The notes beneath the pieces are model-generated. The model was given only the letters and a program-made list of their open reading frames with translations, made no database searches and was not told where the DNA came from. Below are positions 37,378 to 48,191 of a stretch of DNA of 64,000 nucleotides, piece by piece. Origin of the DNA: Halichondria panicea (Eukaryota; Porifera; Demospongiae; Suberitida; Halichondriidae); NCBI RefSeq assembly GCF_963675165.1, contig NC_087383.1, forward strand, positions 969,399 through 1,033,398. The letters run 5' to 3'. The position numbers were made by a program, and so were the translations under genes. Each line of letters begins with the position of its first letter. The first letter of the stretch is position 1.

Positions 37378-38412
37378 ATGGCTACATTCAGTGGAGGTTA
37401 TGATAACGATTTTGCAGATCAACCCCCCAAATCTTTGGAGTGTTCAATATGCCTGTTGACGCTACGAAACCCCATGGTTATCAGTTGCTGTGGTAACCAT
37501 TATTGTGAAGCTTGCATTGGTCGAATCACTAACAACAGAAAGCCTTGTCCTCTCTGCAATTCTCCAGACTTCACGACATTTCTCCACAAGGGTGTGGCCC
37601 GAGAGGTGAATGCCCTGAGGGTGTATTGTCTCAAGAAGGCCCAGGGCTGTGACTGGCAAGGGGAGCTAGGACAAGTGGACCGCCACCTCAACCCCGCGGC
37701 TAACTCTAGGGGATGTGGCTTTGTCTTGGTTGAATGTAAGTACAGGTGCGGGGAAAAGTTTGAGCGACGAGCGATTGCTTCTCATGAGGCTGACAATTGT
37801 GCTAAGCGACCAATCGAAATGCAGATGGCTTTTCTTGCTAGAAGATTAGAGATGCTAGCTACCGAGAATAGAGACATTAAAACTAAAATGACAGTACTCG
37901 ATGCTGAGGTTTCAACACTAAAATCTGAGAATACGTCACTGAAACAGCAAATAGAAGCTCGACCACTACCACCAGTACCGCCGTTCTACTTTACCATGGA
38001 TAATTATCAGCAGTGCAAGGAGGAAAGCCGTACAATAACGAGCCCACCATTTTATTCTCACCCTAAAGGCTACAAAATGCGCTTAGATATATACACAAAC
38101 GGATTCATGAGTGCACTAAATACACACGTGACATTGTTTATTTTCATATTGAGAGGGGAATTTGATGGCATACTTCAGTGGCCATTCACAGGAAGAGTCA
38201 CCATAGATATGTACAACATCAAGTTAAAGCAATGGACTCAAACACGAGTGGTCGATTTTAAGGATACTCCAGTTGAGAGAAAATGTGATCGTTTAACAAG
38301 TGGTAGTTGTGGCTATAACATCACACAAGACCAAGTTGCAGAGTGCGTGATCAAAGATGGAACTCATCATACTCATGCCTGTTTTCGAGTAAATCGTGTG
38401 GAACTAGTTTGA
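37378..38412 (+). CDS. RING-TRAF-zinc-finger-MATH protein, copy A (intact)
   Basis: TRAF-like putative E3 ubiquitin ligase or adaptor, 344 residues. The RING has C22, C25, C38, H41, C43, C46, C57, C60 (CSIC...CCGNHYCEAC...CPLC). TRAF-type zinc-finger cysteines and histidines lie at 84-141 (C84, C91, H103, C113, C120, C124, H136, C141). A coiled coil spans about 150-193, and a MATH/TRAF-C domain 203-344 includes LQWPFTGRVTIDMY and the ending CFRVNRVELV. MATH binds receptor or partner peptides in TRAF proteins, and the coiled coil should trimerise. A splice acceptor (TTTCTACAG) lies 15 bases 5' of the ATG, so a 5' UTR intron is likely and the coding region is one exon. Confidence 0.88.
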   Translation: MATFSGGYDNDFADQPPKSLECSICLLTLRNPMVISCCGNHYCEACIGRITNNRKPCPLCNSPDFTTFLHKGVAREVNALRVYCLKKAQGCDWQGELGQVDRHLNPAANSRGCGFVLVECKYRCGEKFERRAIASHEADNCAKRPIEMQMAFLARRLEMLATENRDIKTKMTVLDAEVSTLKSENTSLKQQIEARPLPPVPPFYFTMDNYQQCKEESRTITSPPFYSHPKGYKMRLDIYTNGFMSALNTHVTLFIFILRGEFDGILQWPFTGRVTIDMYNIKLKQWTQTRVVDFKDTPVERKCDRLTSGSCGYNITQDQVAECVIKDGTHHTHACFRVNRVELV

Positions 38413-38983
38413 ATGTGTATATTTAATTATATATGAGCTGCTATAGACTTGACTCACAATAAGCCGGAGTGGGGTGGGGGGCCATTACACTCCAACCACG
38501 TTCCTCCTCATCAACTGCAGGGGACATGCGTGCAAATTACATGTTATATCACCAGTACATACTCATGATAGCTACTGTAACAGTGAATCTTAATTGTTGC
38601 TCACTACAACCATAGATCATAGAGCATAGAAAATAGAGGGATGTGTGAAGGTGGACAGGGAGAGACGACCCGAGAGGAAGGCGGAGCTTTGTGGCTTCCT
38701 CATACGATTGGACTGGATCATCACAAAGTTCTCCTTCTGAAACGGCATGCTCAGACTGTGTGTGTGCATGCATAGATACATTTGTACTGTAATTTATAGT
38801 ATCTATGGGTGTATGTGTGTGGGCGGGGGGATCATGGTTTGAAGTCAATAACGACATTGCATGAAAAGGACCATGTGATGGAGGTAATATAATTTCTCAT
38901 TAAAAATCTCCTAAAAGAAGATGTTTAGTAATTCACCATAACATATTTTTTTGGTTATAAGCTTCTTGGCTTCAAATATATAG
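38413..38983. other. Copy A 3' flank with conserved minus-strand coding-like tract
   Basis: At about 38637-38760 the minus strand reads MPFQKENFVMIQSNRMRKPQ and LSGRLSLSTFTHPS after a CACACACAG acceptor-like sequence. The same tract follows copies C (44720-44857), D (49640-49770), F (57865-58010) and G (62395-62515). Differences include an in-frame 3-base indel (KENF versus KDF). The protein family is not recognised. Confidence 0.45.
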
Positions 38984-39290
38984 CGTGGGAGGCTGTCTTG
39001 AAGCTATAGTCCAGCATCACCCAGAAATCGCTGCGTAATCACTTCAGGATTGATTTCATTGATTTTTCTCTTGTGCTTTGCTCAACTGAGAAAAAATACA
39101 TTAGCTGTAAGAGTGCTCTTTGTAGCTGGGAGCCAGCATGAGGTAGTGATCTCTTGAGACTGATCTCAACCATTTTCGCCATAGCCATGTGAATTTCAGC
39201 TTTCAATTGTAGAATGCTTGGACTAAGCAGTTTTAGACTGTAACTATATATATGGGCGCAGCTGCAGGCTGCTTAAAACAGGGCTATTAG
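38984..39290 (-). pseudogene. Oxidase exon 1 fragment with 5' flank
   Basis: Matches 34876-35175: the stretch GGGAGGCTGTCTTGAAG, ATCACCCAGAAAT, CTCAACTGAGAAA, the MAK start (CATTTTCGCCATAG) and the upstream CAGCTGCAGGCTGCTTAAAA. Deletions break the frame and the FAD-binding part is absent. It marks the left breakpoint of the cassette inside oxidase exon 1. Confidence 0.75.
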
Positions 39291-39717
39291 GTAACAATGG
39301 TTTAATACAATAACCACTGTTAAGGATTTCTTACAAGTATATACATTTCCTCTCTAGTGCATGCATATATATAAAGACAACCTTTTACAGTGGTGACATG
39401 CACTTCAACTACAGTCTCTTATTATAGATCAACAGCTAGTGCATGTGCATATGCAGCTGGGGGCCCCTTTACTGTGGTGGTAATTAGAGGGCAACTTGAA
39501 TTGATCAAAACACTGAGCTGTCTTAAGACTAACCATGCATGTAACCATGCTTAGTGGACAAAACTAGCAAGACCAAAAGTCTTTTTGATTGCTATTTATA
39601 AGAAGCTAGACAATGCAACTTGAACATTTTGTAGAGAAATGTACATTTTGAATCCAAACTCACTCAGATATATAGTGGGCACAGAACGTATTATACAGAA
39701 CACAAATACACACAAAA

Positions 39718-41243
39718 TCATAACACTACAGTTTGACATTTCACACTACTGTCTGCATCACAAGAGTACAATCTACCCCCAGGCAATATTCCCAGGTCGG
39801 TTATGCCTCCTTCAGTCTGTCGGAAGAGTCTGGACTTGGCATGGAGGCCGGGGTACGAGGCAAGCTCCTCAAATGAATTGCTGTCCAGAACCTGTGAAGG
39901 GTGCGAATATTTAGGTTTGATATCGGACGTTCCTAACTCAAGTTATGGCCTCTCAAAGTTAGCTACCAAAACATGCCTACCCACACACAATTTTTCCGAC
40001 ACAAATTAATGATACTTCTTGTATACCCTAAAACACACACCTTGATGTCCCCATCAGCAGAACCAGTGGCAATAAAGCCATCGATATCGTCTACGACGAT
40101 CCTGTTGACAGCGGAGCTATGAACAGTTAGACTCTGTAACAGACACATTTGCCGAAGGTCGAATATGAGCACTTCTCCTCGTCTGTCACCACAAAACAGC
40201 CGCTGTTTGGCTCGCAAGTAACCAAGGGAAACCACACCGGATTCATGACACACAAACTCTATGGAAGGGAGAGTACACAGGAATGAAAGTGAGATATATA
40301 CGTAAAAAGGATTGGCAACAATTTTAATTTATGAATGGTGATGGTGGGTGATGGCAGCTGTACATATATGTACCTTTCACAACACTTAACTTTGCCGGTA
40401 AAAGCGTGTCCCACAGGAAAACATGTCTGAATGATGAGAAATACACAATAATTATGGTCTAAATGTATACACATGTACAGCTCTACTAGTACTGAACCAC
40501 CCACTCACTAGTATAGGTACATAAACTACTGTAGTGGCAATGTGCACTGTATAACTCAGCTATAGTAGTATATACTAAGCAGTATTTTGGATAGAAGTTA
40601 GCAGCCCCATTCAAGCAGAGAGAAACTGGCATATCAGCTAATGGAGGAAGAGACGAGGGTATGTAGTCCTCACCTGTTGTCACTGCCGTCCCCACAGGTT
40701 GCTATGAAACTGGAGGAGCCGAGGAACAGAAAGTCACTGAGGTGCTTCATACCAGAGTATAGAGAGTGGTAGGGCTTGCGGGCAGCTGTGTGTATCCCTT
40801 GCCATAGCGACAGCTTGCCACTGTTGTCAGTCACTCCATACTGTGGGGGTGGTACATGAGAGTATGAATTAAATTAGCAGAGGAGGGATACTTCTACAAG
40901 CCACAAATAATATGCACCCAAAAGCCTAATGTCAATCCTAATTATAAGAGGACATTCTTAATACATTTCCTATAGCTGAATATTGAATAGGAAATGTATG
41001 CCCTCTTATAATTATGAATAAGAGGGCATACATTTCCTAGCTAGGAAGGTATAGGCAACAAAAGCTCCAGTTTTACAGTGCACACTAAAATGAGTGATTG
41101 AAATTCATTCACTTTGTTTCCCTCTGGAGTGAATCGTATCATGGTGACGCTGGCCCCAAAGCCCGGGGGAATCTGGGTGGAGACTGGCCGAGGGTTACCA
41201 AATTCCCACATCACCACGGAGCCATCCATACAGCCAGTCAGAT
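39718..41243 (-). CDS. DMXL: DMXL/Rabconnectin-3-like C-terminal WD40 exons (5' truncated)
   Basis: DMXL proteins are giant WD40 scaffolds that act with V-ATPase (RAVE-type regulators). Exons in transcript order: 41113-41243, 40674-40840, 40374-40426, 40041-40258, 39718-39891; all phases agree. The peptide includes LTGCMDGSVVMWEFGNPRP, YGVTDNSGKLSLWQ, FLWDTLLPAKLS, DGFIATGSADGDIK and the ending KCQTVVL. Order and motifs match the last WD repeats of DMXL1/2 (YLTGAQDGSV, FGIVDADGSLSLWQ, LWDTL, CHDHGA, TTGSAEGNIKVW). No upstream DMXL exon is present; a RING-MATH copy lies there instead. It is either a gene relic or a short transcript. Confidence 0.7.
40935..41040. repeat. Short inverted repeat in DMXL-like intron
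   Basis: AGGAAATGTATGCCCTCTTA at 40989-41008 pairs with TAAGAGGGCATACATTTCCT at 41019-41038, plus a third diverged arm (AAGAGGACATTCTTAATACA) upstream. A strong hairpin is expected. The same structure is at 53808-53905. Confidence 0.75.
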
Positions 41244-41482
41244 CTGAGCAGATGTGGGGGGATATAACAATGTGTGCCATGGTAATGTTATTGTGGTATA
41301 ACTAAAGGAGATATGTCATGAATGTAGTTAAGCCTAAGGACACGTAGATTTGGTTTAAGAAAAATTTAAGGGCTGTCATTACTATAAAAGACAAACAAAT
41401 AATGTGTTAGGTAAGCTTGCATGTATTTGCTGATATAATAGCTACCAATAAACAATGCTTGTTTCTACAGCTGGCTGGAGAA

Positions 41483-42548
41483 ATGGCTAAATTCAGTGAG
41501 GTTATGATAACGATTTTGTAGATCAGCCCCCAAAAACTTTGGAGTGTTCGATATGCCTTTTGACGCTACGAGACCCCATGGTCATCAGTTGCTGTGGTAA
41601 CCACTATTGTGAAGCTTGCATTGATCGAATCACTAACAACAGAAATCCTTGTCCTCTCTGCAATTCTCCAGACTTCACGACACTTCTCCACAAGGGTGTG
41701 GCCCGAGAGGTGAATGCCCTGAGGGTGTATTGTCCTAAGAAGACCCAAGGCTGTGACTGGCAAGGGGAGCTAGGACAAGTGGACCGCTACCTCAATCCCA
41801 CGGCAAACTCTAGCGGATGTGACTTTGTCATGGTTGAGTGCAAGTACAAGTGCGGAGGATTGTTCGAACGACGAGTGATTGCTTCACATGAGGCTGACAA
41901 TTCTGCTAAGCGACCAATCGAAGTGAAGGTGGCCTTTCTTGCTAGAAGATTAGAAATGCTAGCTACAGAGAATAAGAATGAAGTTGAAGCTAAAGTTACA
42001 GCACTCAAAACACAACTCCAAGCTGAAGTCACAACACTTCACAAAGAAGTTATCGCATTAAAAGCCGAAAACACATCATTGAAACAGCAAATAGAAGCTC
42101 GATCATCACTACAATTACCTCCTTTCTACTTTACCGTGCTTAACTATGAGCAGAGCAAGAAGAACAACCACATAATATTGAGCCCACCATTTTATTCGCA
42201 TCCTAAAGGGTACAAAATGTGCTTACAAATATACCCAAACGGATTCTAATCTGGACAGAATACACACTTGGCATTGTTTATTAACATAATGAGGGGGAAG
42301 TTCGATGACACACTTCAGTGGCCATTCACAGGAAGAGTCACCATAGATATGGACAATAAGTTTAAGCAATTGACTCAAATAATAGTGGTCAACTTCAAGG
42401 ATTATCCAATTAAAAGGATGCGTGATCATTTAACAAGTGGTAACTACGGGTATCTTCGACACGACCAAGTTGCAGCAGAGTACATGATCGAGAATGGAAT
42501 TCGTCACAGTCTTGTCTGTTTTCGGTAAATCGTGTGGAACTAGTTTAA
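41483..42548 (+). pseudogene. RING-TRAF-MATH copy B (pseudogene)
   Basis: Three lesions. A 1-base deletion follows the fifth codon (TTCAGTGAGG versus TTCAGTGGAGG), giving a stop after 12 codons. An in-frame stop (GGATTC TAA TCT; copy E has TGG) lies at 42247. A 1-base deletion near 42525 (TTTTCGGTAAAT versus TTTTCGAGTAAAT) removes the CFRVNRVELV end. The RING, TRAF zinc finger and coiled coil (with an extra 14-residue insert relative to C) remain open from about 41530. Re-initiation inside the RING is unlikely to give a working domain. Confidence 0.85.
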
Positions 42549-43038
42549 ACATGTGTATTTAGAAGTACTAAATGTGAATTTCTTATTACAATTGACTCAC
42601 AATAAGCCAGCGTGGGGTGAGGGGGGCCATTCTCCGCACTCCAACCACGTTCCTCCTCCATGCAACAGGCTCACCTATATGGGGCTACTGTGCACCCTTA
42701 CATGGGCCACACCCATTAACTGCAAGGGAAACTCATATCAACAACACTGGAAGCACATGGTTGTAACTAGTGTAACAATCTTATCACTCACTACAATTAA
42801 TGAAAGCTGCTAGCTATAATTATATTTAGCAACGACAATATGGTCACATGTTACTTCATATACTGTTGGGGTGAGGAGTATGAACCATTAGCTGGTATAA
42901 GAACTCAAACGCCATTTATTATTATTATAATCGTACATTTTTGGGTACAGTGAAACAAATTAACTGTTAAAAATTAACCTATATCAGTAGCACAAAAATG
43001 GACCAATCCAATAAAGGTTTAATAAGCGAAACACTATG
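42549..43038. other. Copy B 3' flank
   Basis: About 490 bp, no gene supported. It is nearly identical to 55699-56188 in the second duplication unit. Confidence 0.6.
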
Positions 43039-43160
43039 TTTCCCTCTGAAGTGAATCGGACGCTGGGCCCAGAGCCCGGGGGAATCTAGGTGGAGACTGG
43101 CCGAGAGTTACCAAACACCCACATCACCACAGAGCCATCCATATATACAGCTAATCAGAT
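43039..43160 (-). pseudogene. DMXL: DMXL-like exon a fragment
   Basis: Resembles 41113-41243 (TCTGAAGTGAATCGGACGCT...GGAGACTGGCCGAGAGTTAC) with substitutions and a CCATATATACAGCTAATC indel. Paralogous copy at 56189-56310. Confidence 0.6.
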
Positions 43161-43342
43161 CTAAGCAGGTGCATGTGGGGGGATATAACACTATTGTTCA
43201 GATATATGATTACGGTTATGTTGCTAAGAGATGAAGGAGAATGAACAATGAATTTAGCTAAAGACACACCCAGTTTAAAAAAAAAATAACAGCAAGACAC
43301 CAGTTAGGAGGTAAGCATAAGTGTTCAACGCTTGTGTTTGTG

Positions 43343-43422
43343 TAGCCTCGGTCCCAGGCCGATAGAACAAAGTTATCTAGTTGGTGGCCTAGCTAGAGAC
43401 AATTCGGCTGGGAACAAGGCTA
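43343..43422. repeat. TAGCCTCG-type foldback element
   Basis: Arms TAGCCTCGGTCCCAGGCCGA and TCGGCTGGGAACAAGGCTA around about 40 bp, 5' of copy C. Also at 56493-56572. Confidence 0.65.
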
Positions 43423-43514
43423 GTGTTTGTGGTATACAGTCACATTGCTATAACACAACTGATGACATAATTATAGCTACAAAATGTTTGTTTCTAATAC
43501 AGCCGGCTCGAGAA

Positions 43515-44504
43515 ATGGCTACATGTACATTCAGTGGAGGTTACAATTATGATTTTGTAGATCAACTCCCCAAATCTTTGAAGTGTTCAATATGCCTGTT
43601 GACTCTACGAGACCCCATGGTCATCAGTTGCTGTGGTAACCACTTTTGTGACCCTTGCATTGGTCGAACCAAGAGTAACAGAAAACCTTGTCCTCTCTGC
43701 AATTCTCCAGACTTCACGACACTTCTCCACAAGGGTGTGGCCCGAGAGGTGAACGCCCTGAGGGTGTATTGTCCCAAGAAGGCCCAAGGCTGTGACTGGC
43801 AAGGGGAGCTAGGACAAGTGGACCACCACCTCAACCCCACGGCTGACTCTAGGGGGTGTGACTTTGTCATGGTTGAGTGCAAGTACAAGTGCGGGGGATT
43901 GTTCGAACGACGAATGATTGCTTCTCATGAGGTTGACGATTGTGCTAAACGACCAATCGAAGTGAAGATGGCTAGAAAATTAGAGATGCTAGCTACAGAA
44001 GTTACGACACTCAAAGCTGAGAACACGTCACTGAAACAGCAAATGGAAGCTCGACCACTACCACCAGTACCTCCGTTCTACTATACCCTAAATAATTATC
44101 AGCAGTGTAAGGAGGAAAACCGTACAAAAACGAGCCCACCATTCTATTCTAATCCTAAAGGCTACAAAATGCGCTTAGAGATACACCCAAACGGATTCGG
44201 GACTGGACAGAATACACACTTGTCATTGTTTGTATTCATAATGAGAGGGGAGTTCGATGACATGCTTCAGTGGCCATTCACAGGAAGAGTCACCATAGAT
44301 ATGTACAGCAACAAGTCAAAGCAGTGGACTCAACTGCAAGTGGTTGATTTCAAGGATAATCCAGTTGAGAGGAAATGTGATCGTTCAACGAGTGGTGGTA
44401 ATGGGTATCACATCACACAAGACAAAATTACAGAGTACGTGATCAAAGAAGAAACTCATCATACTCGTGTCTGTTTTCGAGTAAATCGTGTGGAACTAGT
44501 TTAA
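43515..44504 (+). CDS. RING-TRAF-zinc-finger-MATH protein, copy C (intact)
   Basis: 329 residues. Domain order is the same as copy A: RING (CSICLLTLRDPM, CCGNHFCDPC, CPLC), TRAF zinc finger, a shortened coiled coil (about 15 residues fewer than A) and MATH ending CFRVNRVELV. The start MATCTFSGGYNYDF was chosen because it aligns with the other copies and lies 14 bases after an acceptor-like ATACAG; the frame stays open upstream to 43332, but that part covers a foldback repeat. It differs from copy F by about three residues in the domains. Confidence 0.87.
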   Translation: MATCTFSGGYNYDFVDQLPKSLKCSICLLTLRDPMVISCCGNHFCDPCIGRTKSNRKPCPLCNSPDFTTLLHKGVAREVNALRVYCPKKAQGCDWQGELGQVDHHLNPTADSRGCDFVMVECKYKCGGLFERRMIASHEVDDCAKRPIEVKMARKLEMLATEVTTLKAENTSLKQQMEARPLPPVPPFYYTLNNYQQCKEENRTKTSPPFYSNPKGYKMRLEIHPNGFGTGQNTHLSLFVFIMRGEFDDMLQWPFTGRVTIDMYSNKSKQWTQLQVVDFKDNPVERKCDRSTSGGNGYHITQDKITEYVIKEETHHTRVCFRVNRVELV

Positions 44505-45078
44505 ATGTTGTGTATTTACTGCCGTAGACTTGATATAATTGACTCACAATAAGCCAGAGTGGGGTGGGGGGCCATTCTCTGCACTTCAACCACGTTCCTC
44601 CTCATCAACTGCAGGGGACATGCGTGCAAATTACATGTATATAATAATATCACCTACATACTCTATACTGTAACAGTGAATCTTAATTGTTGCTCACTAC
44701 AACCATAGATCATAGAGTATAGAAAATAGAGGGATGGGTGAAGGTGGACAGGGAGAGATCTAGACGACCCGAGAGGAAGGCAGAGCTTTGTGGCTTCCTC
44801 ACACGATTGGACTGGATCATCACAAAGTTCTCCTTCTGAAACGGCATGCTCAGACTGTGTGTGTGCATGCATAGATACATTTGTACTATAATTTTATAGT
44901 ATCTATGGGTGTATGTATGTGGGCGGGGGGGATCGTGGTTTGAAGTCAATAACGACATTGCATGAAAAGGACCATGTGATGGAGGTAATATAATTTCTCA
45001 TTAAAAATCTCCTAAAAGAAGATGTTTAGTAATTCGCCATAACATATTTTTTGGTTATAACTTCTTGGCTTCAAGTAT
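44505..45078. other. Copy C 3' flank
   Basis: Contains the conserved minus-strand tract (44720-44857; MPFQKENFVMIQSNRVRKPQ in one frame) shared among cassettes. No confirmed gene. Confidence 0.45.
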
Positions 45079-45390
45079 AGCGTGGGAGGCTGTCTTGAAG
45101 CTATAGTCCAGCATCACCCAGAAATCGCTGCGTAATCACTTCAGGATTGATTTTGTGGATTTTTCTCTTGTGCTTTGCTCAACTGAGAAAAAATACGTTA
45201 GCTGTAAGAGTGCTCTTTGTAGCTGGGAGCTGGCATGAGCTAGTGATCTCAGATCTCAACCATGCATTTTCGCCATAGCCATGTGAATTTCAGCTCCCAA
45301 TTGTAGATTGCTTGCCGTTGGACTGAGCAGTTTCAGACTGCAACTAAATATATATATGGGCGCAGCTGCAGGCTGCTTAAACAGGGCTGG
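45079..45390 (-). pseudogene. Oxidase exon 1 fragment with 5' flank
   Basis: Same fragment as 38984-39290 with additional small indels (GTGGGAGGCTGTCTTGAAGC...CAGCTGCAGGCTGCTTAAAC). It is non-coding and without the FAD motif. Confidence 0.72.
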
Positions 45391-45825
45391 TAACAATGGT
45401 ATAATACAGTAACCACTGTCAAGGAATTCTTACAAGTATATATTTCATCTCTAGTGTATATAAAGATAAAGACGGTACATAAAGCCTTTTACAGTGGTGA
45501 CATGCACTTCAACTACAGTCTCATCAACAGCTAGTGCGCATGTGCATATGCAGCCGTCCCTTTACTGTGGTGGTAATTAGAGGGCAACTTGAATTGATAA
45601 AAACACTGAGCTGTCTGAAGACTAATAACCATGCATGTAACCATGCTTAGGGGACAGAACTAGCAAGACCAACAAGTCTTGTTGATTGCCATTTATAAGA
45701 AGCTAGACAATGCAACTTGAACATTTTGTAGAAAAATGTACAGTTTGAATCTAAACTCACTCAGAGGCACAGAACGTAAAACACAAACACACACAATCAT
45801 AACACTACAGTTTGACATTTCACAC

Positions 45826-45892
45826 TACCGTTGGCATGGAGGCCGGGGTACGAGGCAAGCTCCTCAAATGAATTGCTGTCCAGAACCTGTGA
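45826..45892 (-). pseudogene. DMXL: DMXL-like terminal exon with internal deletion
   Basis: Reads VLDSNSFEELASYPGLHA and then jumps to NGSVKCQTVVL; about 81 bases present in 39718-39891 are missing. A foldback (45896-45927) replaces the region next to the acceptor. Confidence 0.7.
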
Positions 45893-45895
45893 TGT

Positions 45896-45927
45896 TAGCC
45901 TCGATTCAAGGCCTTGAATCGAGGCTA
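45896..45927. repeat. 32 bp near-perfect palindrome, TAGCCTCG family
   Basis: TAGCCTCGATTCAAGG followed by CCTTGAATCGAGGCTA forms a perfect palindrome with no loop. The second-unit copy at 59048-59079 has one mismatch. Confidence 0.8.
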
Positions 45928-46344
45928 CTGTGATGTATGCGAATGGTAAAGAGGCATAAATTATATATACTATTATATTGAACCTGCACAGGTGACACTT
46001 ATGGTAAAGAGAGATTATCTTGACTGTATGCATGTACGTATGGAGGTAGAAACGCATTAATGAGGCTTCATAGTAATTCCATTGGGAAGCCAGTGAAAAC
46101 AGTACAGATGGGCCAATTTCGGGGGGGGAGGGACAATGGCACTAAGGAAAGGTTCACTATGCAATGCATATTGATTTCATTTGGTAGCCAATCTAAGTAC
46201 ATGTACAAGCAACAAATATGCACCCCAGAAACCTATAAATGTGAATCCATGAATAATGAAGAAGTGGGTACACAATGACATACATTTCCCAAAAGCTCCA
46301 GTTTTACAGTGCACACTCAAACTATAAATATTCAATCACTTTGT

Positions 46345-46470
46345 TTCCCTCTAGAGTGAATAATATCATGGTGACGCTGGCCCCAGAGCCTGGGGGAATC
46401 TGGGTGGAGACGGTTACCAACCGACTCCCACATCACCACGAAGCCATCCATACAGCCTGTCAGATCTGAG
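46345..46470 (-). pseudogene. DMXL: DMXL-like exon a fragment
   Basis: Matches 41113-41243 but lacks the segment encoding EFGNPRP (GGAGACGGTTACCAACCGAC). Second-unit copy at 59747-59872. Confidence 0.6.
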
Positions 46471-46651
46471 CAGGTGTGCATGGGGGAGAATATAACAATG
46501 GGTTATTGTTGAGGTTGATACGAAAATAAGGAGATATAGTTAAAGACACATCCATCAGTTGAGAAAAACAGTGAAGACCTACAGTTAGCAGGTACATGTA
46601 AGTCACGGTGTTGTGTTTGCGAAATACAGTTTTATTTGTCACATTTATTTG

Positions 46652-46897
46652 TCACATTGTGCTAATAATTATGCCTCGAGGCGTAGCCGCACGAGGGATA
46701 CGGTAAAGCCATAGATAGAAAAGGGAGGGATTGGAAACGAACGACAGTTTCAATGATATCCGTTGAAACACTCCTCGTCTTGTTACGTAATCACATTCTG
46801 GCGGGATTGTAACAAAGATTTTCTCTGACTCAGCTCTTGCAGACGTTGACTTAGACTTCTGGATTAGGCCAGATGCCCGTGGCTTAACTGTATTCAT
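46652..46897 (-). other. Unrecognised 81-codon ORF in unit-specific insertion
   Basis: Begins MNTVKPRASGLIQKSKSTSA and lies between a TE end (GCCTCGAGGCGTAGCCGCAC, 46674-46705) and the assembly gap. The segment 46706-47380 has no counterpart in the second unit (compare 60104 onward), so it is a unit-1 insertion or a deletion in unit 2. No family is recognised. Confidence 0.2.
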
Positions 46898-47380
46898 ACC
46901 TGGTAAGTTAGAGCGTCATATAAACTCACTTCAGTAGAGTTGAAGCAGAATAATAGGCCAGTTTTGTATGGTAAGGTGATAGTCAACATTATGTCTCCCT
47001 CTAGCACATATGTAAAGCTGATTTGCAGTTTGTACTTGTGTCAAACTGTATACTTGGGTCCTAGTGCTTTGCGTAAGTATTACTTTTTGAATGATACAAG
47101 TGAAACTTTCATACTATATCAATAAATAAAGTATTTCAGGAGTGTTTTTTGTCTCCCTTTTTCATCTCTAAAAAGGGCTAGTTGAATATATTCTGCTAAT
47201 AATATACTGTTAGAGGAGTATTTAAAGTTTTGCACTGTCTTTGTTTGCACTTACAGAAATGCCATGAAAATTTTGAATCGTCATTCACAAAAGAATGAAT
47301 TTTTGGATTACTGGTAAGCATGCTATACTGATTATTGCCCACACTATACTTTTATAACAATACCTGCAGTGAGGTCATTT

Positions 47381-47580
47381 NNNNNNNNNNNNNNNNNNNN
47401 NNNNNNNNNNNNNNNNNNNNNNNNNNNNNNNNNNNNNNNNNNNNNNNNNNNNNNNNNNNNNNNNNNNNNNNNNNNNNNNNNNNNNNNNNNNNNNNNNNNN
47501 NNNNNNNNNNNNNNNNNNNNNNNNNNNNNNNNNNNNNNNNNNNNNNNNNNNNNNNNNNNNNNNNNNNNNNNNNNNNNNNN
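47381..47580. other. Assembly gap (200 N)
   Basis: Placeholder of exactly 200 N. It lies inside the repeat that is complete at 60066-60877, so it probably reflects collapse or mis-joining at a repeated sequence. Confidence 0.98.
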
Positions 47581-48122
47581 CAACATATGAGTTAGCCTTG
47601 CACTAAAGCGCTAGCTTTTTGTTAGCTACAATACTCAGAAAATATCTGTTAAAACAGCTAGCTAGCAGTAGCCATTTGATCTCTTTGGACACACCTTTAA
47701 TTATTCCTGTGGATGTAATGCGCATGCGCGCTCATTCCCAATGTGAGAAATAAATATCCAAGATCCAGATCCAGATCCTCCTGGCAGAATCATCTTTGTC
47801 TTGAAGGCCTGGTAAGCCACAGTCAAAACACTACCATATAACAATATAGATAACAATATGCATGTACACAGGTCTTTCTTATATACACTGAACTACAAAT
47901 CCTGGAAGAATCAATTTTTCTTCTTTCTTGAGGTCCTAGTACGCCACATAATACAACAATAGATGCATGTAAATAAGTCTTTTCTTCTCAGTGATTTTAT
48001 ATAGATAAGCTAACTTTAATATAAAATTCATTATAGAAACTAATATAACACTCTAATACTTTTCAGCGAAAGCAAAAACATGGCGAGAGGCATTAGCACA
48101 GCGCCAGCTTGAACACTAGTTA
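47581..48122. repeat. Dispersed 0.8 kb repeat, partial copy
   Basis: Nearly identical to 60335-60877 and, inverted, to 51147-51720. It ends with GGCATTAGCACAGCGCCAGC and a CTTGAACACTAG terminus. The left part is lost in the gap. Confidence 0.8.
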
Positions 48123-48191
48123 TAATAATTATTATACTAGAATTATATATAGCTACCAACATTTTGTTTCTACATGCAGCTGGCTTGAGAA

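Noticed and set aside
43332-43514. 61-residue N-terminal extension of copy C (also in F)
   Set aside because: It translates a foldback repeat and sequence 5' of the acceptor-like site; other copies start at the aligned MA(K/T) methionine.
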